From ZC4RG30 sp039917615 (GTDB lineage Bacteria > Pseudomonadota > Gammaproteobacteria > Steroidobacterales > Steroidobacteraceae): a DNA stretch of 64,000 bases. The position numbers were made by a program, and so were the translations under genes. Under the pieces are notes generated by a model. The model was not told the origin of the DNA and searched no databases. It was given only the letters and a program-made list of their open reading frames with translations. The stretch is from positions 1-64,000 of the forward strand of contig JBDSJD010000031.1 in the NCBI GenBank assembly GCA_039917615.1. Direction: 5' to 3'. How positions within the stretch are numbered: the first letter of the stretch is position 1; each line of letters starts with the position of its first letter. Shown in pieces: positions 1-7,385 of the stretch.

Positions 1-3000
1 CGTAGCTGTATGAGGTTCCACCCGAACCTGTGGTCGCTACCGCATGCTTCTTGGTGCTGTTGTAGGTCCAGGTAGCCCCGCCGTTCACGTCCGATTTGGA
101 CGTGATATTGCCCATGGCGTCGTAGGAAAGGTCCAGGTTCGTCGTGCTATTAAGCTGTGAGTAGTCCAGCCGGTACAAGTTGTCGTAGTAGAAGTTCTCG
201 GTCAGGCCCTGCGTGTTCTCCTGGCGCTGCGTGACGTTACCGATGAGATCGTAAAGATAGGACTGGTTCTGCAGGGTTGTACCGCCGCCGACTGCGGACT
301 GGATGGAACTCATCAATCCTGTCACCGCATCGAAACTGCGGTTGGTGACAACGCCATTGCCCAAGGTTTCCTGGGTGGTCTGGCCACGGGCGTTCTGGGT
401 ATTGGCTGTCCAGTACACGGTGCCGGCAGAGCCTGTCGTCCAGTCCGTCACGGTGTTCAGGATGCCGTAGGCGTAGCCGTGCTTGACCGCTACGCGAGTT
501 GAGGATGTGCTCGCAGGGTAAGTCAGCGTATCCAACAAGCCCTGAGAGTTGTAGGCGAAATCGATGCGATACGACTGGTCTGAGGTTGTGTACCTCGTAG
601 CTAGTCTCCCCGCACTGTCGTAGGCAAAAGTCTCCACAAAGGCGCCGCCAGGAGTCGAGACGTCCTGAAGCCGACCGATGTTGTAAGCGCCGGCAGTGGC
701 ACCCCAAACAAATACCGTCGTGCCTTCCGCCTCGGTCCGGGTGGTCACCCGCGACAGCGCGTCGTAGGTCTGGCTGAACGTCTGGCTCTTGGCGTCCGTC
801 CAAGACACCAACTCGCCCAGCGAATTGTAGCTGTAGCTCCACGTGCCCAGATCCATATCCGTGGTGACTGTCTGGAACGGCTTGATGCCGTAGCTGTAGC
901 TGGCGGTGAAGAGCGTATTAGAGAGCTGGTCGGTGACCTGCAGGAGGCTGCCCGCCGCATCGTAAGCAAAATTCTGGTAGTAGCCGTTGTGATCCTGGCT
1001 GCGGCGCATCTGGCCTTTGACGTCCAGGATTTTGGTCGTGACCTTGCTCTGCGGATCGGTGACGGTCTGCGTGCGACCGGCATAGCCGAAAGTCGTAGTC
1101 ACGGGCGTGGAAACGCTCTGACTCTGCGGCCGCGATTGCGTGGCTACCCGACCAGCGAGGTCATAAGTGTTAGTTACCCAGTACGCCGTACAGCTGGATG
1201 CATCGCAGGGCGCGGTCTGGCGATAGGTCCGGTGCAGCGCGTCATACTGGGTGCCAGAACGGCTGTAGCCGCCAGCGGCATTCATGGCCTTATGCACGAT
1301 GGGCCGATCAAACTGGTCCAGATAAGTCCAGCTGTCGCGGACCTGCGCATCGGAGGAATTGCGCTCCGAGGCAACAACAATGGTCTTGTTAATGCCTGTC
1401 GCACCGCTGGCCGGGTCTCCGTTTTCGCATCCGTATGTGGCGCAGGCCGCATAGGTCATACGCGTCGCAGTGCCATCGGCACGGATACTGCGTGTCAGAC
1501 GTCCAAACGTGTCGTACGTATTGTCGGCAACCGCGATGCTGTTCGGATCGTGCTCTGTCAGCAGACTTCCGAACGTGGAGTCGTATGTGCGCGTGGTGGT
1601 CTGCGAGAGCGCATTGGTCTCGGATACCGGGAACTGCCCCGTAGTGCCCCAGCTGATGCTTGCCGTGCGCGCAGTCATGCTGCTGCTGTTGGGGTTGCGA
1701 CCGGTTACTGAGACGGAGTTGACGTTGCCGAACGCATCGAATCCGTAACCGGTATCCACCTGCAGAGCGCCCGAACCGACAGATTCCGCATCGTTCCGGC
1801 AATCCTGGTAGTTCGGTGAGAACCCCTTGCTCTGATAGACGGTTGTTTCACCGGAAACGGAGCTGGACTGCGTGATCGTTGAGGCGCTGGGCAATCCCAG
1901 ACACCAATAGGTGGTGTTGGGAGATATGGTCAACGAAGTCGCTGCAGTCCAAGTCTGATTGTAGAGCGGCGAGCCGGTGTCCTTATCCGTGACGGTGCTG
2001 GTGGATGCGGTGAGGTTGCCCCAGGAGTCGTACGTGTTGCTGGTTGAGCTCTGCTGGATTAGTTCTCCATTCTTTGCGCCGCCCACTTCATAGGCTTCCT
2101 CGGCGGTTGCCGACAGATAGATGAAGTAGCGCTTGTTGTATGTCGTGGCATCCAGTGTGTCAGACGCTGCGGTAGTCGTACGCTTGCTCATCAGCGGTCC
2201 GCTGGAAGACTGGTAATCATTCACCTCGTAGGGCATACCGTTATAGGGGAACTCGCGCTTGAACTTTTGCTCGCGCATAACGCCGTTACGCGAGTCCACG
2301 CTCTGAATCTTCTCGAATCCAGCAAAACCGCGCCCTTGCAGATTCACTTGTGCGCCGAAGTAGTTGTAGTCCGTGTCGAAGGTGCCACCGATGCCATCTG
2401 TGGCGGTGACCTTCTTTACCACATAGCGACCGCGCGTGACGTCGCGGGCCGGGTACACCGCATCGTTGTATGCGGAATAATTACTCCGTTCGATTCTGGT
2501 GTAGGTCGGGGTGTGCGTGACTCCGAATCCATCCACAATACTCGCCAACATGTCTGGCGCGAGGCTTGTGCCATTGTGGGGATAGATTGTCGTGAGTCCA
2601 GAATAGGAATCGATAAAGCCGAGGTCATCCAAGCCATCGCCGTTGGCATCGGTACGTAAAATCCATCCGTTGGAATGTGGAATGCCGCTGTTCAGGAGCG
2701 TGATCTGGCCGCCCTGGATGAGCTGCACCCAGAAGTTATCATCATAACCGTCATATACGATGATGTCTGCGTTGCCATCGCCGTTCCAGTCCGTTGTGGC
2801 AACGGACCCTCCCCACGATCCCTGGGAAATATCTCCCATGACGCCAACGCCACAGCCCGAAAGCCACGCGCCCGTGTAGCCATACCCATAGTAGATGCTA
2901 TCGTCGCAACCATCGCCGTTGAAATCCGCATCGGTCTGATAGGTCTCGAGGTAAGGACTCGGCAGGGTAAAGGTAGCTGCGATGCTCGACCCACTTCCGG

Positions 3001-4663
3001 AGAATTCAACAAGGCGGGTTTCGGTGTAGTACCCACCGTTCGGCTCAGTGTACGGGTCGTCAGGCCAAGAGCCCCACACGAAGGACAAGTACAGGGTCAA
3101 CACTTGGCGACCATCTCCGTTCTTGTCGCCTCCTTTAAGCAAGCTTGCACCGTCGAGGTTGTAGGCAAGGGCCCAGCCAGAGGGCTGATTCCAGTGAGGA
3201 GAGGAATACGAACTCATGTCCATTTCCAGATGTATGGGCGAAGCAAAGGACAGGGATCCGCCCGTGCTCGTATTACGCCGAACAGTCAGCTGTAGCCCTG
3301 TAACACTGACCAGATCGTCGAGTCCATCACCATCGACATCCGCGACCACGAATTGTCCGCTGAGGCCCGTAGAACCCAACCAGGAGATCCCGGTATTGGT
3401 GGAAGTAAAGGAGGAGCCGTTCCACGCGTAGACGTACCAATAACCGTCTTCCTCCCCGCTAAGCAGCTGGTCGGCCCTATTGCCGAGCAGCTTGCCGATA
3501 AATCCGGGTGCGCCTCCAGTTGTGACGGGAGAGCTATAACCGCTGGAGACGGAACCAAATCGCACCTGCATACCGTCACCCAGGAGATCCAGTATCCCGT
3601 CCCCGTTAAAATCGTAGTTTCCGATTCCATCGGGGCCTACATAAATGGGGCTGCTGGTATTCACTCCTGCGGCATTGTCCTGATAGGTGATGGCTGTCGG
3701 CGAGAGGCAGTCCGCTGCGGCACCGTCACTGCATTCCTTGACCTGAGTGAGGCGCTTGGCACCCGATGTCGGTGAACTCTCGTAGGTCAGGACGTACTTA
3801 CGTTTGACGGTGCCGGAGTCACTTACGGCAATGCTGGTGAGCAGGTCGGTTTCCGTAACGTTAAACGCATTCACAAACCCATAGGGAGTGCTCGCCGCCG
3901 CATTCCCGCCCGCGGTGTAACTGAAGTCCATGCTGTAGACATAGCTACCGCTGCCGGCCGAAGTTTGCGTCCATTCGATCTTCACCGGATGGGTGGTGCC
4001 AACCGTGGTGCTGTCGGCTGCTTTCCAGGTAAACTTCACTTTGTTGCCCGCGCGATCGCGGATCTCGCTCACAAACCACTGCATCACCGTGTTGGCGTAG
4101 TAACCGGAAGTTACGGCGGCGCGCGAACCAGCGGTGCCACCATAGGTGTAGATGAGGCCGTCTTTGCGTTCCACAGTCCAGGATTGCGGGCCATAGCCCG
4201 CAGAACCATTTGCGGTAATGCGCGAGAAGTCGGCCATCTCGGTGTAGTACCACGAACTGTCCGCACCGTATGTCCCGCTCTGCAGCCTCAGCCGGTTGCC
4301 ATCCACGCAATAGGCGTCGTCCGTGCCGAGTACTATGTTCCGAGCCACTCCGTCCTGTGCGACGGTCTTGTTGCAGCGCCTAATGGCAGAGAACCCAGCG
4401 AGCGACCATCCGCGACCGAGATTACCCACATCTGAGTTGCTGTTGTAACTCAGCGCAATGGAGGGCTGTACGCCTTTCGGGCCGGGCGGCGTAAAGATCG
4501 GAATTGTGTACGTGGCTGCGCCGTTGGCGCTCACATTGAAATTGCCACTGGTGCGGCCAACAGCCGCTTCAACAGGAGTTGTGGAAAGTACGCAGAGCCA
4601 CCACGCGCTGATTGCCAGCAGGCTCCACGAGGACAGAACCGATCCGCACAACCGCTTGGCCAT
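1..4663 (-). CDS. SpvB/FG-GAP/RHS repeat giant secreted protein, C-terminus outside window
   Basis: A single reading frame stays open from an ATG at 4663 to the left edge (1554 codons seen). A good ribosome site (AGGGAG, 6 bases before ATG) supports the start. The N-terminus has K/R, a hydrophobic stretch and an A-x-A-like end near residue 38, so Sec export is likely. Residues about 42-330 resemble the SpvB/TcdB N-terminal domain (SGNFNVSANGAATYTIPI). About 350-680 carry FG-GAP/VCBS calcium-type repeats (DFNGDG, DVDGDG, DWNGDG, DANGDG). From about 870 come YD/RHS repeats (NTYDSWGNLT, YDTFGRLTRS). Proteins of this type form a cocoon-like shell around a variable C-terminal toxin or effector, but that end is not in the window. 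It could equally be a surface protein without a toxin. Domain class is clear; function is inferred. Confidence 0.88.
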   Translation of the reverse strand, partial: MAKRLCGSVLSSWSLLAISAWWLCVLSTTPVEAAVGRTSGNFNVSANGAATYTIPIFTPPGPKGVQPSIALSYNSNSDVGNLGRGWSLAGFSAIRRCNKTVAQDGVARNIVLGTDDAYCVDGNRLRLQSGTYGADSSWYYTEMADFSRITANGSAGYGPQSWTVERKDGLIYTYGGTAGSRAAVTSGYYANTVMQWFVSEIRDRAGNKVKFTWKAADSTTVGTTHPVKIEWTQTSAGSGSYVYSMDFSYTAGGNAAASTPYGFVNAFNVTETDLLTSIAVSDSGTVKRKYVLTYESSPTSGAKRLTQVKECSDGAAADCLSPTAITYQDNAAGVNTSSPIYVGPDGIGNYDFNGDGILDLLGDGMQVRFGSVSSGYSSPVTTGGAPGFIGKLLGNRADQLLSGEEDGYWYVYAWNGSSFTSTNTGISWLGSTGLSGQFVVADVDGDGLDDLVSVTGLQLTVRRNTSTGGSLSFASPIHLEMDMSSYSSPHWNQPSGWALAYNLDGASLLKGGDKNGDGRQVLTLYLSFVWGSWPDDPYTEPNGGYYTETRLVEFSGSGSSIAATFTLPSPYLETYQTDADFNGDGCDDSIYYGYGYTGAWLSGCGVGVMGDISQGSWGGSVATTDWNGDGNADIIVYDGYDDNFWVQLIQGGQITLLNSGIPHSNGWILRTDANGDGLDDLGFIDSYSGLTTIYPHNGTSLAPDMLASIVDGFGVTHTPTYTRIERSNYSAYNDAVYPARDVTRGRYVVKKVTATDGIGGTFDTDYNYFGAQVNLQGRGFAGFEKIQSVDSRNGVMREQKFKREFPYNGMPYEVNDYQSSSGPLMSKRTTTAASDTLDATTYNKRYFIYLSATAEEAYEVGGAKNGELIQQSSTSNTYDSWGNLTASTSTVTDKDTGSPLYNQTWTAATSLTISPNTTYWCLGLPSASTITQSSSVSGETTVYQSKGFSPNYQDCRNDAESVGSGALQVDTGYGFDAFGNVNSVSVTGRNPNSSSMTARTASISWGTTGQFPVSETNALSQTTTRTYDSTFGSLLTEHDPNSIAVADNTYDTFGRLTRSIRADGTATRMTYAACATYGCENGDPASGATGINKTIVVASERNSSDAQVRDSWTYLDQFDRPIVHKAMNAAGGYSRSGTQYDALHRTYRQTAPCDASSCTAYWVTNTYDLAGRVATQSRPQSQSVSTPVTTTFGYAGRTQTVTDPQSKVTTKILDVKGQMRRSQDHNGYYQNFAYDAAGSLLQVTDQLSNTLFTASYSYGIKPFQTVTTDMDLGTWSYSYNSLGELVSWTDAKSQTFSQTYDALSRVTTRTEAEGTTVFVWGATAGAYNIGRLQDVSTPGGAFVETFAYDSAGRLATRYTTSDQSYRIDFAYNSQGLLDTLTYPASTSSTRVAVKHGYAYGILNTVTDWTTGSAGTVYWTANTQNARGQTTQETLGNGVVTNRSFDAVTGLMSSIQSAVGGGTTLQNQSYLYDLIGNVTQRQENTQGLTENFYYDNLYRLDYSQLNSTTNLDLSYDAMGNITSKSDVNGGATWTYNSTKKHAVATTGSGGTSYSY

Positions 4664-4681
4664 GAGACACTCCCTGTCAAT

Positions 4682-4710
4682 GCGAGGCGTTGTTGTTTGG
4701 TCTGCCTCGC
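4682..4710 (-). promoter_or_regulatory. Stem-loop in the 5' leader of the RHS gene
   Basis: A perfect 7-base inverted repeat (GCGAGGC at 4682-4688, GCCTCGC at 4704-4710) with a 15-base loop lies between the predicted transcription start (about 4713) and the ribosome site of the RHS gene. It would form at the very 5' end of the mRNA and could protect it or bind a regulator. No other support. Confidence 0.3.
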
Positions 4711-4719
4711 TTCACCTGA

Positions 4720-4749
4720 ATAATTAATCCGGCAGTGGGAAAATGTCAA
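4720..4749 (-). promoter_or_regulatory. Sigma-70 promoter for the RHS gene
   Basis: On the minus strand a perfect -35 TTGACA (4749-4744) is followed after 18 bases by AATTAT (4725-4720), four of six matches to the -10 consensus. This places the start near 4713 and gives a leader of about 50 bases before the ATG at 4663. Confidence 0.5.
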
Positions 4750-4775
4750 CGCTCATTGCGTGACCGGTTATGGCG

Positions 4776-5444
4776 CTATTGCTGGACAACAGACCGGAAC
4801 TGCATCGAGAAGCTATGGGCAAATACACCCGGATGCGGCGCGCCGGGCAAAGGTGAAGCGCTGTAGATTGCCTTGACCAAAGAGTTCAACCACTCAAATG
4901 AACCCTCGCAGTTCTCAAGGCTGACATCCTCGACCTGACCATCGCGCTTCTGGCGAACCTTGACGCGGCAGGAATAGACCAGTGCGCGAATCGTTTCGGT
5001 CGGTTGAATCCACGCTCGTTCGATACGGGCGCGGATCTGGCTCTCGTACAACCCCGTTAGCTTGGTGCGCGCAATGATGTCGGCGTCCGAGGCTTCGGTG
5101 GGTTCGCCCTCTTCCTCGAACTCCAGCGGCGGCAGGGGCATGGAATCCGGCCCGGTGATCTGAAGCAGCGAAGGCTTTTGAATCTGAGCCGTTAACTGTG
5201 CCTGATTCGATGCTGGCTCTAGCTCTGGCGTTGCGCTGTTTGGTGAAAGCTGAACGATGATCTCGCGTTCAGTGGAACTCCCGCCGGGTATGCCGGAGTT
5301 TGCGCCGGACCCCACTGCATCAGGCAGGCGCGCAATTTTCCGGGCGCCACCGCCCCACAATGCGGCAGCAAAAAACAGCGAATGCAGCAGCACGGTGGCC
5401 GCGATGCCCATCACGCCCGCCGTCGTGCGCTGAGTGAATTTCAA
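4776..5444 (-). CDS. TolA/TonB-like periplasm-spanning protein
   Basis: About 222 residues. The preferred start is TTG at 5444, which overlaps the stop of the upstream gene (TTGA); an ATG at 5411 is the alternative. The N-terminus has a short basic part and one membrane helix (VMGIAATVLLHSLFFAAALW), then a low-complexity periplasmic linker rich in P, E and S. The C-terminal 90 residues look like the TolA/TonB C-terminal fold: IRARIERAWIQP, a paired Cys (YSCRVKV and ENCEGS) and the ending ASPLPGAP. Such proteins link inner-membrane motors to outer-membrane partners. No ExbB/ExbD or TolQ/TolR genes are nearby. Translational coupling with the Spy-like gene suggests one envelope-related unit. Confidence 0.72.
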   Translation of the reverse strand: MKFTQRTTAGVMGIAATVLLHSLFFAAALWGGGARKIARLPDAVGSGANSGIPGGSSTEREIIVQLSPNSATPELEPASNQAQLTAQIQKPSLLQITGPDSMPLPPLEFEEEGEPTEASDADIIARTKLTGLYESQIRARIERAWIQPTETIRALVYSCRVKVRQKRDGQVEDVSLENCEGSFEWLNSLVKAIYSASPLPGAPHPGVFAHSFSMQFRSVVQQ

Positions 5445-5911
5445 CGGCTGCGCGGCTGTTCCCTTGTCGGCGCAACCCCACGGGCAGCCATCGCTGCCTT
5501 CGCAGCTTGCGCCGCCTTCTCGGCCTGCTCTGCCTGTTCGGCTTTCAGGATCTGACGCTGAGGTACGTCCAGAACCTGATCCATCGCCGCAGTCATGCGC
5601 TCCCATGCTTGTTTGCTGGCTAATGCAGCCTCAGCGCCGCGCTGCGCTCCCGGCGCTGAATATCGTTGATTCAGTGCGTGTTCCTCATGGATGTAACCTT
5701 CCATGATCTTGTCGATCCGGGCCTTCTGGTCAGCAGAAAGCTTCAACGCAGGATTGCTTAAACCTCGCATCACGGGCGGCTGCATCGTGGGCAGCCGCGC
5801 AGCGGTTGGCGGCATGGCGCGTCCTGGTGCCTCCGCACACAAAGACACCGGGGACAGCGTCGATACGGCAAGGATTGCCGCGATCACAACATGGGATTTT
5901 GCGATGTCCAT
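5441..5911 (-). CDS. Spy/CpxP-like small periplasmic protein
   Basis: 156 residues. The ATG at 5911 is chosen over an upstream in-frame ATG because GGAGGT sits 5 bases before it. The signal peptide is MDIAKSHVVIAAILAVSTLS, with cleavage around CAEA. The mature part is helical: LKLSADQKARIDKIMEGY resembles the metal-resistance/Spy LTxxQ-type motif, and the tail is an Ala/Glu/Lys coiled-coil segment. Periplasmic chaperones of the Spy/CpxP/ZraP group have this layout, but the match is by architecture rather than a diagnostic motif. It is first in a two-gene unit with the TolA-like gene. Confidence 0.55.
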   Translation of the reverse strand: MDIAKSHVVIAAILAVSTLSPVSLCAEAPGRAMPPTAARLPTMQPPVMRGLSNPALKLSADQKARIDKIMEGYIHEEHALNQRYSAPGAQRGAEAALASKQAWERMTAAMDQVLDVPQRQILKAEQAEQAEKAAQAAKAAMAARGVAPTREQPRSR

Positions 5912-6051
5912 ATCTACCTCCGTTGATTTTCGCACACGCTAGCCCGAATCAACCCCGATCTGCAAGTTCCTTAGGACGACGCGCCATTTGCTGCAGCGCG
6001 GCTCAACTTGATGGACGGTTGATATCGGCAACAGCAGGTGCAGTTCTATCG

Positions 6052-6080
6052 TGAACTGAATGCGGGGCAATCGTTACAAT
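6052..6080 (+). promoter_or_regulatory. Possible promoter of the enolase-superfamily gene
   Basis: TGAACT (6052-6057), a 17-base spacer and TACAAT (6075-6080, five of six matches) lie 49 bases before the ATG at 6129. The -35 is weak. The rest of the 217-base divergent gap (5912-6128) shows nothing else recognisable. Confidence 0.38.
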
Positions 6081-6128
6081 CAGCGCTGACAGCCGCGCCA
6101 GACTACGACGACAACCCCGGAGAAAAAC

Positions 6129-7316
6129 ATGCGACGTAGAACATTTCTCAAGACGATTCCCGCGTTGATCACGGTGCCCATGGCAGCCTCGTTTCGCTCC
6201 GCACTGGCCGGCGTGAACATCAAGATCACCGACGTTCGCATCGTGCCGTTACGGGTGATCAAGGAAGTAGGGTCGCTGGTGGACTTTGCCGGCGGCACCC
6301 GCAGCTATCGGCTCGGCGGCGGAAGCTTTGTCGAAGTCCACACGGACCAGGGGCTGATCGGGATCGGCCCCCCGGTAACCGAGGCCGATCTGCCCCGGCT
6401 CAAGACTCTCGTCGTCGGCCAGGACCCGTTCAATATCGAGGTACTGGCGACGCGGCTGATCGCCACCAACTTGCGTGGCGGACCAAGCGTGGAGATCGCG
6501 CTGTGGGATCTCATCGGCAAAGCGGCGAACCAACCGCTCTACAAACTCTGGGGCGGCGTGCAGAACCGGGTCATCCCATACGCCAGCCAACTCCGGCTAT
6601 CGACCATCGAAGAGCGCGTAGCGCAGACGGTACGGCTCAAGGCCGAGGGCTGGAAGGCGATCAAGCTACGAAACCGCTTCCCGACACTGAAAGAGGACAT
6701 CAGGCTGGTCGAGCAGGTGCGTAAGGCGGTCGGCGACGACTTCATCATCACCACCGACGCCAACCAGGCCAACTCCTCCGGCAACAACTTCCTGCAGAAC
6801 GGCACGCGCTGGGATTTCGAACGGGCCGTCGCCTGTGCGCGGGCCTATCAGGAGATGGGTGTCTATTGGCTCGAAGAGCCGCTGCCACGCTATGACTTCG
6901 ATCACATCGCCGAACTGAACAAGTTGGTCGAGCTCAAAATTGCCGGTGGAGAAGCCAATCACAGCCTGCACGAATTCCGCTGGCTCCTAGAGCGCAACGC
7001 CTACGACATCATCCAGCCCGAAATCATGACGGAGGGCCCAAACCTGATGCGCAAGTACGCCGTGCTGGCGGAGTCGATGAACAAGCTGTGTATCCCGCAC
7101 GTCGGCAACCAGCTTGGCAACATTTGCTCGATGCACCTCGTGGCGTCCTGGTCGAATGCGCCCTACTTTGAGATCTTCAACGATCCGCCTTCGTCCGAGA
7201 TGCAATACACCAACGGCATCTACGAGAACCCACCGGTGTTCAAGGACGGCTACCTGACAATGCCGGATGGCCCGGGCCTTGGCGTGACGATCAGGAAGGA
7301 TTACATCGCCAAGTAA
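6129..7316 (+). CDS. Mandelate racemase/muconate lactonizing enzyme family protein, Tat-exported sugar-acid dehydratase-like
   Basis: 395 residues. A CGGAGAA ribosome site lies 8 bases before the ATG. The N-terminus MRRRTFLKTIPALITVPMAA fits a twin-arginine signal ending near SALA. The rest is an enolase-superfamily protein: an N-terminal capping domain, then a barrel with the acid/base region AIKLRN, metal ligands in TTDANQAN (Asp), WLEEPLP (Glu) and AGGEAN (Glu), and a His in IPHVG. The position that usually holds the Asp of the His-Asp dyad reads IIQPE, so Asp appears replaced by Glu. Family members dehydrate acid sugars such as rhamnonate, fuconate or galactarate. The adjacent rhamnose genes suggest a deoxysugar-acid substrate, but an exported location is odd for catabolism. 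Exact substrate unknown. Confidence 0.8.
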   Translation: MRRRTFLKTIPALITVPMAASFRSALAGVNIKITDVRIVPLRVIKEVGSLVDFAGGTRSYRLGGGSFVEVHTDQGLIGIGPPVTEADLPRLKTLVVGQDPFNIEVLATRLIATNLRGGPSVEIALWDLIGKAANQPLYKLWGGVQNRVIPYASQLRLSTIEERVAQTVRLKAEGWKAIKLRNRFPTLKEDIRLVEQVRKAVGDDFIITTDANQANSSGNNFLQNGTRWDFERAVACARAYQEMGVYWLEEPLPRYDFDHIAELNKLVELKIAGGEANHSLHEFRWLLERNAYDIIQPEIMTEGPNLMRKYAVLAESMNKLCIPHVGNQLGNICSMHLVASWSNAPYFEIFNDPPSSEMQYTNGIYENPPVFKDGYLTMPDGPGLGVTIRKDYIAK

Positions 7317-7385
7317 CTAACTGGCGCGCGCACCGATCCCTTCTCGCGCTACCGCTCCATCAGGCCGTGGCAGCGCGTCGAGGCG

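Noticed and set aside
989..1711. A 240-codon plus-strand frame
   Set aside because: Antisense to the RHS gene, whose continuous YD-repeat sequence is convincing.
1..4663. CRISPR or tandem DNA repeat in the RHS gene
   Set aside because: The periodicity is at protein level (YD and FG-GAP motifs); the DNA copies differ and there are no uniform repeats with spacers.
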